The notes: generated by a model not told the origin, from the sequence alone. 64,000 bases of DNA from Caulobacter sp. X (GCF_002742635.1 NZ_PEGF01000002.1:1798001-1862000); one strand, 5' to 3'. Counted from the first letter of the stretch, positions 33,553-42,085 are shown. Numbers and translations: made by a program.

Positions 33553-35081
33553 CCGAATACCCCGGCCATGAACCAGCGCTGGCTACCGGTGGCGGCGTCC
33601 TCGCCGTCACCGTCGCGGTAGATCCAGTAGCGCTGGCCGCCTTCGTCCTCGACCTGGAAGTAGTCCCGGCTGCGGGCCAGCTCGGCGTCGGCCCGCCACC
33701 ATTCCCCGAACACCCGCTCAGGGCCGTCGGCCCGCCGCACGCGCCGGCGCGATCCGCGCCAGGTGAAGAAGGCCGGCGGCTGGTCAGGCAGGAGCGCGAC
33801 CGTCTCGATGGGCTCGGGGCGGGGAAAGAAGCGGGTGGGCCTTGGCCAATCGACCGGCCAGGAATAGGCGACGGGGCGCTCGATGGCCGGGGCCTTGCGG
33901 ACACTGCGCTCGGGGATGTCGCTCTCTGCGCTGGCCAGGCGGTAGACCGAGTCCGGACCCAGGCGCGCGGCCAGGGTGTCGATCAGACCCGCCAGATCGG
34001 CGACTGCCGGCTTGTCCCCACCCAGCCGCGCCTCGTCCTGCCGGTAGGCCAAGGGCTCGGCGCCCGGTGCAGCCAGGACCATCTTGTCGACCCCGAAGCC
34101 CGGATCGACCATCTCCAGCTTCTCGCAGAGGAGCTTGGCCAGACGGCGCGCGTCCCGGGCCGGGGTCGACAGGCCGATACGGGCGCTCTCGATCCGGTTG
34201 TCGACCCGGTAGAACCAGGCGTCGATCGACTTGGCCCCCAGGTTCAGGGCCTCCAGCGTGGCGCACAGTTCGACCGTCAGTTCGGTCAGATAGCGCGCCA
34301 TGGTCTCGGGCGCGCCGATCGGTTCGGCGAAGATCTTGGCCGCACGTGGAGTTTCGGGGGCGAAGACCGGTTCGATCGGTTCGCGTTCGCGGGCGAAGGC
34401 CTGGTCGAGGCGGCGGATCGGCTCCAGGCCAAAGCGATGGGCTAGCGGCCCCGTGGCCGTCGCCTCCAGCTCGCCGATGGTGTCGAAGCCGGGCTTGGCC
34501 AGGGCCTGGACGAGATCCGGCGGCAGGCGCAGGGCCGCCACCGGCAGGTCCCTCAGCTGGACGCCCAGCGCGCCCGGCGGCACGACGAACACCGAGCGGC
34601 GCGAATAGCGCGCCAGGGCGTGAGCGCCGCCCCAGCTGTCGGCGATGGCCAGGGTGGCGGTATAGCCGGCCTTGGCCAGGCGCTGGCGGATATTGACCAG
34701 CATCTTCTCCTCGCCGCCGAAGAGATGGGTGCAGCCGGTGGCGTCGATGACCAGACCATCGGGCGGGTCCGGGGCCACGGTCGGCGAATAGAGGCGCTGG
34801 GCCCAGAGGGCCAGGCGCTGCAGGGCGGCGTCATCCCCGGCGGCGTCGAGATCGTGCAGCACAAGACCTGGGACCATGGCGGTGGCATGGGCCACGGCCT
34901 GGCCCAGCCGCAGGCCGGCCTTGGCGGCGGCGAGGTTCATGTGCGCGATCGCACGGCGGCGCCCGACCCGTCCGACCATGACGACCGGAATGTCAGGCGA
35001 CGGCGCGGCCTTGCCCTGCATCCGCGCCAGCCGGTCGGTAGGCCAGCGGGGCAGGAAGACGGAGATGACCCTTTGCGTCAC
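33549..35081 (-). CDS. imuB: ImuB, Y-family polymerase-like mutasome protein
   Basis: A 510-residue Y-family-like protein with the ImuB start [13 protein letters not shown], the palm-region sequence [18 protein letters not shown] and a C-terminal domain with [20 protein letters not shown] and the [19 protein letters not shown] end. ImuB has lost polymerase activity in characterised relatives and works as an adaptor that brings DnaE2 to the sliding clamp. The start overlaps imuA by 89 bases and the end overlaps dnaE2 by four. Confidence 0.93.
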   Translation of the reverse strand: MTQRVISVFLPRWPTDRLARMQGKAAPSPDIPVVMVGRVGRRRAIAHMNLAAAKAGLRLGQAVAHATAMVPGLVLHDLDAAGDDAALQRLALWAQRLYSPTVAPDPPDGLVIDATGCTHLFGGEEKMLVNIRQRLAKAGYTATLAIADSWGGAHALARYSRRSVFVVPPGALGVQLRDLPVAALRLPPDLVQALAKPGFDTIGELEATATGPLAHRFGLEPIRRLDQAFAREREPIEPVFAPETPRAAKIFAEPIGAPETMARYLTELTVELCATLEALNLGAKSIDAWFYRVDNRIESARIGLSTPARDARRLAKLLCEKLEMVDPGFGVDKMVLAAPGAEPLAYRQDEARLGGDKPAVADLAGLIDTLAARLGPDSVYRLASAESDIPERSVRKAPAIERPVAYSWPVDWPRPTRFFPRPEPIETVALLPDQPPAFFTWRGSRRRVRRADGPERVFGEWWRADAELARSRDYFQVEDEGGQRYWIYRDGDGEDAATGSQRWFMAGVFG

Positions 35082-35760
35082 AGGCTTCTAGCTCGATGTC
35101 GAAGGCGTCGCCGGCCTTGCAGCGGAGGAGTTCTAGGAACCAGCGGGGGCGACCCACGCCGGGAACGGAAGGGGGCAGTGGAGAGGAGGGCAGGGTGGAG
35201 ACCCGCCAGCGAGTTTCCGAGGCCGTCGGCTGGCCAAGGTCCGCCGCGTCGGCGATCCGCCGCCATCTTCGGACCGCGATGGCGATCTGCCCGCTCTTCT
35301 CGGCCGCCAGCTGCAGCCGGCGCGAGGCGGTCATGGAGAGCTTGCCGACCTCGCCGATGACCCCGGCCAGGCCCGGCCAGCGCAAACCTTCCTCCATGGC
35401 CGCCAGGACGCCGGCCTCGTCGCCCGCGTCCGCGAAGATCACCCGGCTGGGCGGCAGGCCGGCCTGGGCCAGCGACGGGGCGAAGAGATCGGCCTGGCGC
35501 CGGCACCAGAGAACCTCACCCTGGGCGCGGGCCAAGATCCCGGCGGCGAACCGGGCGGCCGTGGCGCCATAGAGCGCTTCCTCCGCGCCGCCGGCCACCT
35601 CGTGCAGCGCGCCCAGCGCCAGGCCGCCGCCTGGCAGGCGCGCGTCCAGCGGCGGAACGCCGAACGGCAACACCGCCCGGGTGACGCGATCCTGGGTTTC
35701 CAGGGCGCGGACCTTGCGGCGGAGGGCATCGAGGGCGGCGGGATGAAGGGCTGCTGACAT
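34993..35760 (-). CDS. imuA: ImuA, SOS mutagenesis RecA-like protein
   Basis: The 255-residue protein starts at MSAALHPAALDALRRKVRAL. It has the RecA-like core of ImuA: PPLDARLPGGGLALGALHEV, GEVLWCRRQADLFAPSLAQA, RVIFADAGDEAGVLAAMEEG and LSMTASRRLQLAAEKSGQIA. ImuA is needed with ImuB and DnaE2 for damage-induced mutagenesis. It is first in the operon, 18 bases downstream of a perfect LexA box. An upstream in-frame ATG would place the LexA box inside the coding sequence and is rejected. Confidence 0.92.
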   Translation of the reverse strand: MSAALHPAALDALRRKVRALETQDRVTRAVLPFGVPPLDARLPGGGLALGALHEVAGGAEEALYGATAARFAAGILARAQGEVLWCRRQADLFAPSLAQAGLPPSRVIFADAGDEAGVLAAMEEGLRWPGLAGVIGEVGKLSMTASRRLQLAAEKSGQIAIAVRRWRRIADAADLGQPTASETRWRVSTLPSSPLPPSVPGVGRPRWFLELLRCKAGDAFDIELEACDAKGHLRLPAPLAYRPAGADAGQGRAVA

Positions 35761-35778
35761 GTTTGGAAGAACGACCTT

Positions 35779-35793
35779 GTTCCAGCTTTGTTC
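35779..35793 (-). promoter_or_regulatory. LexA (SOS) box of the imuA-imuB-dnaE2 operon
   Basis: On the minus strand GAACAAAGCTGGAAC is a perfect match to the alphaproteobacterial LexA site GAAC-N7-GAAC (GTTC-N7-GTTC on the other strand). It lies 18 bases upstream of the imuA start codon. LexA cleavage after DNA damage would derepress the operon. Confidence 0.88.
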
Positions 35794-35897
35794 TCTTCGG
35801 CGTGCGGGAGTCAACGGGGCCATGGGTGCGGCGCAGGCGCGCGCCCACCGCTAGATCCAGACGCGGCAAGGGTTTGAGCGGAATCAGAATTTTTCAG

Positions 35898-35917
35898 CGG
35901 CGACCGAAGGTGACGTA
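35898..35917 (+). repeat. 20-bp direct repeat, copy 1
   Basis: CGGCGACCGAAGGTGACGTA recurs at 36267-36286 with a single mismatch. The copies bracket the small membrane-protein gene at 35992-36204. It may be a binding site or the trace of a small insertion. Confidence 0.6.
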
Positions 35918-35991
35918 CCTTGGCAGCGCCGTCTGCGACCCTCGATCGCTAAACGGCGCCGTGCGCGCTAGAGTGGCGCGGGGGGAGCGTC

Positions 35992-36204
35992 ATGGATGAG
36001 GATGAGCCTGAGGACGGCCGCCCGGTCTGGCGGGAGTGGCAGGGCTGGATCGGCTGCGCGCTGGCGGCGGTCATGCCGACGGCCATCCTCACCAGCCTCG
36101 TCCAGCGGATCGAAGGCAGGACCGAGCCCTGGTTCGTGCCGGGCCTGTTCATCGGCGTCTTCACGCTGATGGTGCTGGCCGCCAGGCCTTGGACGATGCG
36201 CTAG
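35992..36204 (+). CDS. Small two-helix membrane protein (70 aa)
   Basis: A 70-residue protein with an acidic start (MDEDEPEDGRPVWREW) and two hydrophobic helices (about 18-36 and 48-65: WIGCALAAVMPTAILTSLV and the PGLFIGVFTLMVLAARPW region). GGGGGAG lies eight bases upstream of the ATG. No family is recognised. It stands alone between the imuA promoter and the GHKL ATPase gene, flanked by the 20-bp direct repeats. Confidence 0.6.
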   Translation: MDEDEPEDGRPVWREWQGWIGCALAAVMPTAILTSLVQRIEGRTEPWFVPGLFIGVFTLMVLAARPWTMR

Positions 36205-36266
36205 GCAGATCATCCTCGTGGACTTGGACCGCGAGCGCCGCGGCCGGGTCATGCAGGTCTCTGCCA

Positions 36267-36286
36267 CGGCGACCGAAGCTGACGTA
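36267..36286 (+). repeat. 20-bp direct repeat, copy 2
   Basis: CGGCGACCGAAGCTGACGTA, one mismatch from copy 1 at 35898-35917, in the same orientation and 369 bases away. It lies in the 236-base gap before the GHKL ATPase gene, which otherwise holds only a TGGCCAGAA tandem repeat near 36397-36418. Confidence 0.6.
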
Positions 36287-36440
36287 GGCGGGCGGTCCTT
36301 CTCTTTGTCAGCGGCTCACGGGCCGCCCGACCCCTGGCGGTGGCGGCCGGTCGAAGACCCGCTTGGGTTGCTGGCTTGACTGTGACTAGGGGGCTGGCCA
36401 GAAGTGGCCAGAATGGCCTGTGGGATCGCTTGAAAAGACA

Positions 36441-38564
36441 ATGACGCTCGATGTCCGCGGCAGCATCAAGAACACCAAGCTCAGCAAGAATCCCTACGTG
36501 GTGTTCGAGGAGCTGATCTCGAACGCCATCGATTCCTACCTGATCCGCAAGCACGACGATCCGACCGCGCCCAGCCTCAGCATCCGGGTCGACGTGGCGT
36601 TTCAGAAAGTCGATCTGCTCGACGATCGGGATGTGATGACCATCACCTGCGCCGACAACGGCTGCGGGCTGGGAGAGGCCCAGCTGAAGGCCTTCCTGAC
36701 CAAGGACACGTCGTACAAGGACGACCTGACGATCTCGGGAATCGGCAAGTGCAAGGGCGCGGGTCGTATCCAGTTCTTCCACTATTTCGCCGGCATGGCG
36801 ATCGACAGCACCTTCCGCCGGGATGGGCAGGTGTTTCGTCGCTGGATGACCTACGACGAACGTCAAAAGCAGATCGAGGCCGACGATTTCGCTGAGGACG
36901 CTGGCGACGCTTCGAAGATCGGCACGACCATCCAGCTGCTGAACTTCAAGGATGCCGCACGGGTTCGCCTGCCGCCCAACGCGCTGCTCAGCGCGATGTT
37001 CTCGGCGGCGGCGCTGAAGAAGCAGATGCTGCTGGCCTTCCTGCAGCGCCTGGTCGGCCTGTCTAGCCAGCTTGGCGATTTCGAGATTGTCTTCTCGACC
37101 ACCCATTGGGCCCAGCCCGACCAGACCGAAGTTCTTCGGCGCCAGGACCTGCCGGTCGTCACGGCCGTGCGGGAAGTCCAGGTCGAAGAGCGCGACCCGG
37201 ACACCGGCGGCGGTCTGGGGACTTTCCAGACCTTCAGGCTGTCCCACTATCGGCTGGATGCTGCATCGTTCGGCCTGAAGCGTAACGCCATCGCGTTCTG
37301 CGCCAAGTTCTCGCCGGTTCGCGACATCACCAACCGATACCTGCGCAGCAAGACCGAACAGAACAATCCCGTCGGCGGCTACAATCACATCGTCCTGATC
37401 GAGAGCGACTTCCTCGACCAGCACGTCAATGAGCAGCGCGACAACTTCGAGGATATTCCCGAAGAACTTGAGGCCGGCGGGCTCTTTGGCTCCGAGCGGG
37501 TGTCCTACGAGACGATCCATGCCGCCATCGATCCGGTGATCGACGCCATGGTGATCCCGGGCGACTGGAAGAAAGAGGACGTGGTCAAGGAGATCACCGA
37601 CAAGTACGGCGTCACCGAGGACATGCTGCAAGAGACCTCCACGCGGGTGGTCTACGGCGAGTCAGCCCAGAAGATCGTCGATCGGGTTCTGAAGAAGTAC
37701 CAGGAAAAGGTCATCGACGAGACCGCCGAGATCTACCGCCTGAAGGAAGAGATTGTCGCGGCCGAGCCGGACTCCGCCGATTTCCGCAAGAAGATCAGCG
37801 AGATTTCGTGGAAATATACGACGTCGCTGAAAAACTTCGACATGGCCAACCTCTCGCAGCTCGTCGTGCGGCGCGCCTGCATCGTCGAGGTTCTGGCCCT
37901 GGCCTGCGGGCGAAACCTGTCGGTGCAGAACCTGGATGACGGCGCCCGACGCAAGGACGAGCGGATCATCCACAGCATCTTCTTTCCGATGCGCCAGGAC
38001 AGCACCGAGGTCACCGACCACGACATCTGGCTGCTGAGCGAGGAATATCACTACTACGACTACATCGCCTCGGACATGCCGCTGGCCAACATCGTCTGGA
38101 ACAGCGACGAGAAGGTCTTCGAGAACGACATCGATCAGGCCTTCAAGGACCTGCTGGCCCGCCGCGCGCAGGACCACGGCGCCAAACGGCCTGACATCGC
38201 GCTGTTCAGCAAGGAAGGCTCGGCGATCATCGTCGAGTTCAAGGCGCCGGGCGTGTCGATGGACGACCACGTCGGCGACCTCAACCAATATGCCCACCTC
38301 CTGGCGGCCAAGTCGGGCGGGAGGATCAAGAGGTTCTACGGCTATCTCATCGGCGACACGCTGGATCCATTGCGGCTCAACGGCTGGACGCCGTTCCCTA
38401 CCGGCAAGGGCTGGTTCAATTCCGACAATCTCATAGACCCGACGACACGCACGAAGCTGGGCGAGACCTACTTCGAGATCCTGCACTTCGACGATGTCGT
38501 GGATCGCGCCCGCAAGCGCATCGGCGTCTACCAAGACAAGCTGAAGTTCAGCATCCCCAAGTAG
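36441..38564 (+). CDS. GHKL ATPase fused to PD-(D/E)XK nuclease
   Basis: The 707-residue protein begins with a Bergerat-fold ATPase: N box FEELISNAIDSYL (Glu24, Asn28), ADNGCGLGEAQLK (residues 71-83) and GIGKCKGAGR (100-109). A middle transducer-like region and helices (VVKEITDKYG, YRLKEEIVAAEPD) follow. The C-terminus is a nuclease-like domain with RPDIALFSKEG (Asp585) and AIIVEFKAPG (Glu599, Lys601). This build resembles MutL/MORC-type GHKL ATPases of conflict systems. The ATG is preferred to a GTG seven codons earlier. A HEPN-like gene follows 29 bases later. Exact family not recognised. Confidence 0.75.
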   Translation: MTLDVRGSIKNTKLSKNPYVVFEELISNAIDSYLIRKHDDPTAPSLSIRVDVAFQKVDLLDDRDVMTITCADNGCGLGEAQLKAFLTKDTSYKDDLTISGIGKCKGAGRIQFFHYFAGMAIDSTFRRDGQVFRRWMTYDERQKQIEADDFAEDAGDASKIGTTIQLLNFKDAARVRLPPNALLSAMFSAAALKKQMLLAFLQRLVGLSSQLGDFEIVFSTTHWAQPDQTEVLRRQDLPVVTAVREVQVEERDPDTGGGLGTFQTFRLSHYRLDAASFGLKRNAIAFCAKFSPVRDITNRYLRSKTEQNNPVGGYNHIVLIESDFLDQHVNEQRDNFEDIPEELEAGGLFGSERVSYETIHAAIDPVIDAMVIPGDWKKEDVVKEITDKYGVTEDMLQETSTRVVYGESAQKIVDRVLKKYQEKVIDETAEIYRLKEEIVAAEPDSADFRKKISEISWKYTTSLKNFDMANLSQLVVRRACIVEVLALACGRNLSVQNLDDGARRKDERIIHSIFFPMRQDSTEVTDHDIWLLSEEYHYYDYIASDMPLANIVWNSDEKVFENDIDQAFKDLLARRAQDHGAKRPDIALFSKEGSAIIVEFKAPGVSMDDHVGDLNQYAHLLAAKSGGRIKRFYGYLIGDTLDPLRLNGWTPFPTGKGWFNSDNLIDPTTRTKLGETYFEILHFDDVVDRARKRIGVYQDKLKFSIPK

Positions 38565-38593
38565 CCGCAGACCGCGCTGGAAAGGACCTCGCC

Positions 38594-39118
38594 GTGGACT
38601 CGCCCTTCGTCAGCGATGAGCATCGCGAGGCCTTCGCGCGTTACGGCCGCGCCCACTTCGCGATCCAGACCCTGGAGTACGAACTGGTCAACACCTACAG
38701 CGTCCTGAGCCTGCTGCCCGAGCGCAACGGGGTCGAGGACGCGGCCTGGGAAGGGCGGGTGGACGACTTCTTCGACACCAGCTTCACCCACACCTTCGGG
38801 ACCATGCTGGGCAAGATCAAGAAAACGGGGCGCCTACCAGCGGAGCTGCTGGCGCGGCTGGAGGCGTGCAAGCCCGAGCGCGACTTCCTGGTCCATCGCT
38901 TCTTCAGGTTCTACATCGAGGGCGGAGCGCCTCCAGATCAGCTCGAAGCCGCGATGATCGCGCGCAGCGACGCGGCCTGCGATGTCTTCATGGCCCTGAA
39001 CCGGGACCTGGAGGCCTTCAGCCATGGCATGGCCGAACGCTTCGGGATCACCGCGCAGATGATCGCCGACGAGATCGAAGCCGACCAGACCGCCCGCCAG
39101 CGGTCTGGCGACGTCTAG
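38594..39118 (+). CDS. HEPN-like partner of the GHKL-nuclease protein
   Basis: A 174-residue helical protein with a GTG start preceded by AAAGGA. ACKPERDFLVHRFFRFY (residues 91-107) carries an R-X4-H arrangement (Arg96, His101) like HEPN proteins, with an upstream helix HFAIQTLEYELVNTYSVL. It lies 29 bases after the GHKL-nuclease gene and is almost certainly in the same operon. Whether it is an RNase toxin, an antitoxin-type partner or a structural subunit cannot be told from sequence. Confidence 0.6.
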   Translation: MDSPFVSDEHREAFARYGRAHFAIQTLEYELVNTYSVLSLLPERNGVEDAAWEGRVDDFFDTSFTHTFGTMLGKIKKTGRLPAELLARLEACKPERDFLVHRFFRFYIEGGAPPDQLEAAMIARSDAACDVFMALNRDLEAFSHGMAERFGITAQMIADEIEADQTARQRSGDV

Positions 39119-39492
39119 ATCGGCGCCGAGCGGCCCAGGATCTCGATCTTGCGGGGTGGGTCGTCTTCGACCGCTCTCCAGACCGCGTCGATGAGCAGGC
39201 CCTGGTAGGCCTCCAGCGCGGTCATCGCAGGCGTGTGCTCCAAGGCCATGGTCAGAACCGCGCGGGCGGCGACTAGGGCAAGGTCGCGCGTACGTTCAGC
39301 ATCATCGTGGACGCCGATCGCGGCCAAGGCGGCGCGACGGGTCCAGCCGTCCAAAGGCCCGGTCAGTTCCGCGACCAACGTCGGGCCTTCGATCGTGCGT
39401 CGGACGCAGAAGCCGAGCGCGAGCACGCCACGGCGCGAGACCGCGCGCCAGTAGTCGATGGGCTCTAGGCTAGGTTCCTGAGGCAGGGTCAT
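39115..39492 (-). CDS. Hypothetical protein
   Basis: About 125 residues from MTLPQEPSLEPIDYWRAVSR, with RGVLALGFCVRRTIEGP and a helical middle (RTRDLALVAARAVLTMALEH). The frame is open further upstream, but that part overlaps the promoter side of the divergent gene at 39629 and is dropped. It ends overlapping the HEPN-like gene by four bases, convergently. No family recognised. Confidence 0.5.
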   Translation of the reverse strand: MTLPQEPSLEPIDYWRAVSRRGVLALGFCVRRTIEGPTLVAELTGPLDGWTRRAALAAIGVHDDAERTRDLALVAARAVLTMALEHTPAMTALEAYQGLLIDAVWRAVEDDPPRKIEILGRSAPI

Positions 39493-39628
39493 GTCCGGCT
39501 TAATAGCGTTCCGTCGACGAAGCGATTTGCGCATATCATAGCCGATGATGGACCTGGCGGGGCGCTGCCGCTGGCAGCCGAAGTTTTGAGGCCTATCTCG
39601 TATAGCGTACGTCGGAGAAACGCCCCCG

Positions 39629-39955
39629 GTGCCGAACCATCCGTCCTCGACGCTGCAGCGCCCGCCGGAGGCTCTGATCCGACGCTTCCACCTGGGCCAG
39701 GTCGGCAACGACACGGTCAGGACCTTTCTGACCAAGGGCTATTCCCTGGCGATCTGCTGTCGCGAATGTCCGCGACTGATCGAGTGGACGCCCGAGGATC
39801 TGCTGGAAAAGTTCGAGCATCGCGTGGACGTCAAGATCGCCGATATCGCCGCGCGGCTGTCCTGCACGGGCGTAGAAGGGTGCGGGTCAAAAGACGTCGC
39901 GGTCTTTCCCCACCTCTTCGACGGCGCGTGGTCCTGGACGCCGCCGGACCGCTAA
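39629..39955 (+). CDS. Hypothetical protein with putative zinc-binding cysteines
   Basis: A 108-residue protein (GTG start, GGAG upstream). The core SLAICCRECPRLIEWTPEDL and the later LSCTGVEGCGSKDVAVFP supply two pairs of cysteines that could bind zinc. No known family is recognised. It is divergent from 39115-39492 and convergent with the SRAP gene. Confidence 0.6.
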   Translation: MPNHPSSTLQRPPEALIRRFHLGQVGNDTVRTFLTKGYSLAICCRECPRLIEWTPEDLLEKFEHRVDVKIADIAARLSCTGVEGCGSKDVAVFPHLFDGAWSWTPPDR

Positions 39956-39961
39956 AGCCGA

Positions 39962-40714
39962 TCAGGCCGGCACGACGTCGTCGCTCTTGCCGCCGGTGGC
40001 CACCACCTTCAGCCGATCGGGCAGGGGCCGCTGCAGCTGGGCGACCTCAGTCCAGGGGGCGTCGCTCATCCATAGGTCCCATTCCTCCGGCTCGGTCAGG
40101 ATCACCGGCATGGCCTTGGCGTGGTAGGTCTTCACCGGCTCGGCCGACTCCGTTGTCAGGAAGCCGTAGGCGACGATTTCCTCCCAGCCCTTGCTCTTCA
40201 TCCGCACGCAGGCGTGCGGCGTCCAGATGCCGGCGAAGAAGGCGATCGGGCGGCTGTCATCCAACGCGAACCAGATGTTCTTGCGCGTCCTCTCGTGGTC
40301 TTGGTCCGGTTCGGCGAAGGACGTGAAGGGCACCAGACACCGGTTGCCCGCGCCTAGCCAGGGCGCCCAATGGGTGTTGATCCTGCCCGTCTTCTGGCTG
40401 ACCGTGTTGCGCACGTTCGTGGTGCCCTTGTCCGGCTCCATCTTCAGTAGTTCGTCGAAATCGAACTCCGTGCCCTTGGCGCGCAGCTTGTCAGCCCGCT
40501 CCGTCGCGGCCTCGAACAGGGCCTGTTTCGATGACGGCATGCCCCAGCGCGCATCGCGCATAATCCTCTGGCCTTCCTGGCCGCGGGTGATGATCGGCGC
40601 GGCGTAGTCAGGGTAAATCCCCGGCATCGGCGGCTGGTTGTTGTTGAGGTCGCTCATAGCGCGCGCCAGGGCGGCGACTTCCGCCCGCGCCTTCATGAGG
40701 GCGTAGAGATTGCA
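39962..40714 (-). pseudogene. SRAP (YedK/HMCES-like) gene, separated from its start codon by an IS1111-type element
   Basis: The frame encodes residues 2 onward of an SOS-response-associated peptidase-like protein: CNLYALMKARAEV, NNNQPPMPGIYPDYAAPII, RWGMPSSKQALFEAA, RCLVPFTSFAEPD and KAMPVILTEPEEW. SRAP proteins form a covalent link from Cys2 to abasic single-stranded DNA. Here the codon before TGC is ATC, at the edge of the IS. The lost ATG is found at 42092-42094 on the far side; rejoining gives ATG-TGC-AAT. Translation from the internal ATG at 40696 would lack the catalytic cysteine, so the gene is probably inactive. Confidence 0.85.
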
Positions 40715-40716
40715 GA

Positions 40717-40727
40717 TGTGGACGGCC
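40717..40727. repeat. IS1111-type subterminal inverted repeat, left
   Basis: TGTGGACGGCC, the exact reverse complement of 42075-42085. It begins two bases inside the left end of the IS. Confidence 0.75.
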
Positions 40728-40739
40728 CCCCGCTTGCAG

Positions 40740-40986
40740 TGAACGCGTAGACTATCTGACCTAATCGCTTGCTATCAGATGTCCGGCCTGTTTGCGCGAG
40801 GAAACCTCGCTGGCCAAGATGGTGTTCGCTACTCGCGCTCCAAACACATTGGCGACATCTGGGTGCCAGTGCAATCTTCGGAATGTCGCGCGTACCGACC
40901 GATCGGTCATTTCCATCTATGCGTTCGTGCAAGTCTCCTGGGCGGTCCGGGTGCAGCCTCGTTGGCTTCCGGGCGCCGGTCTCAGA
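40740..40986 (-). ncRNA. Possible IS1111-type bridge RNA region
   Basis: The stretch between the transposase stop and the left end of the IS has no credible gene. It contains hairpins GCGAGG-aaa-CCTCGC (40796-40810) and ACCGA-ccga-TCGGT (40894-40907). In IS1111-group elements the bridge RNA that guides target choice is encoded in the non-coding end downstream of the transposase. The assignment rests on position and these hairpins; boundaries are unknown. Confidence 0.35.
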
Positions 40987-42015
40987 TCAGGTCGGGTTCA
41001 GCGCTGCGGGTCGGGTGTATACTCCGCCCGACACCATCAGCCGCCAAGCGATCCTGGCGAACTTGTTGGCCATCGCTACCGCGACCAGCTTGGGCGGCTT
41101 CCGCTCCATGAGCTTGGCCAGCCATGGCGATGGCTTCGTATGCCCGAGGCGCACATGGCGCAGCAGCGCTGTGGCCCCGACGATCAGCGTTGACCGGATC
41201 GATGGATCTCCGGCCTTGGTGATCCCGCCGAGCCTTGATCGACCGCCCGTCGAATGGTCTCGCGGCGTGAGACCCAGCCAGGCCGCGAAGTCGCGCCCCG
41301 AGCCGAAGGTCTCCGCCGGAGGCGCTTTCATGCTCAGCATCGTCGAGCCGATAGGACCGACGCCGGGAATGGTCGCGATGCGCCGGCTCAGCTCGTCGGC
41401 GCGGTGCCACTTCATCAGCTTCGCGTCGATCTCCGCCAGGCGCGCCTCGACCGCGGCGTACTCCTTCGCCTGGAAGTGGAACAGCTCGCGGGCCAGTTCC
41501 GGCAGCGTGTCATCTTCGAGGACGCGCGCGATCAGACCGTTGACGTTCTGCCGGCCCGAGGGGCCCACGATCCCGAACTCCGCCGCATAGCTCCGGAAAG
41601 CGTTGCTGAGCTGCGACTTCACCATGACCAGGCGCTCGCGCACGGTCATCAACATGCAGGCCGCCTGACGCTCCTTGGACTTTACAGGCACGAAGCGCAT
41701 CGTCGGCCTGGTGACGGCCTCGCAGAGCGCTTCGGCGTCGGCCGCGTCATTCTTCCCGCGCTTGACGTACGGCTTCACGTACTGCGGCGGGATCAGCTTC
41801 ACCTCGTGGCCGAACGACTCCAGGAGCCGCGCCCAATGGTGGGAACTGCCGCAGGACTCGATGGCGACAAGAGCCGGCGGAAGCTTTTCGAAGTAGCGGA
41901 TCATGTCGGCGCGCCGGAGTTGGCGTCGCAGAACTACAACCTCGTTCTCATCAACTCCGTGGAGCTGGAACACGGACTTAGCCGTGTCCATGCCGATACG
42001 CACTGGTGTAACCAT
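40987..42015 (-). CDS. IS110-family (IS1111-type) transposase/recombinase
   Basis: The 342-residue protein has the DEDD RuvC-like domain at the N-terminus (RIGMDTAKSVFQLHG, VAIESCGSSHHWARLLESFG, YVKRGKNDAADAEALCEAVT) and the C-terminal Tnp domain ATIPGVGPIGSTMLSMKAPP with GSGRDFAAWLGLTPRDHSTG, which carries the catalytic serine in this family. The PPQYVKPYVKR stretch places it in the IS1111 group. It is intact and probably active. Confidence 0.93.
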   Translation of the reverse strand: MVTPVRIGMDTAKSVFQLHGVDENEVVVLRRQLRRADMIRYFEKLPPALVAIESCGSSHHWARLLESFGHEVKLIPPQYVKPYVKRGKNDAADAEALCEAVTRPTMRFVPVKSKERQAACMLMTVRERLVMVKSQLSNAFRSYAAEFGIVGPSGRQNVNGLIARVLEDDTLPELARELFHFQAKEYAAVEARLAEIDAKLMKWHRADELSRRIATIPGVGPIGSTMLSMKAPPAETFGSGRDFAAWLGLTPRDHSTGGRSRLGGITKAGDPSIRSTLIVGATALLRHVRLGHTKPSPWLAKLMERKPPKLVAVAMANKFARIAWRLMVSGGVYTRPAALNPT

Positions 42016-42074
42016 GTTGCTCTCCTCTCGACTGGCTTGTTGACGCTAAGCGCCATCAAACCGTTGGGATGAGA

Positions 42075-42085
42075 GGCCGTCCACA
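42075..42085. repeat. IS1111-type subterminal inverted repeat, right
   Basis: GGCCGTCCACA, the exact reverse complement of 40717-40727, ending six bases inside the right end of the IS. Confidence 0.75.

Noticed and set aside
36390-36419. TGGCCAGAA tandem repeat before the GHKL gene as a defined operator
   Set aside because: Two adjacent copies and a partial inverted copy exist, but this is too short and GC-typical to assert a binding site separately.
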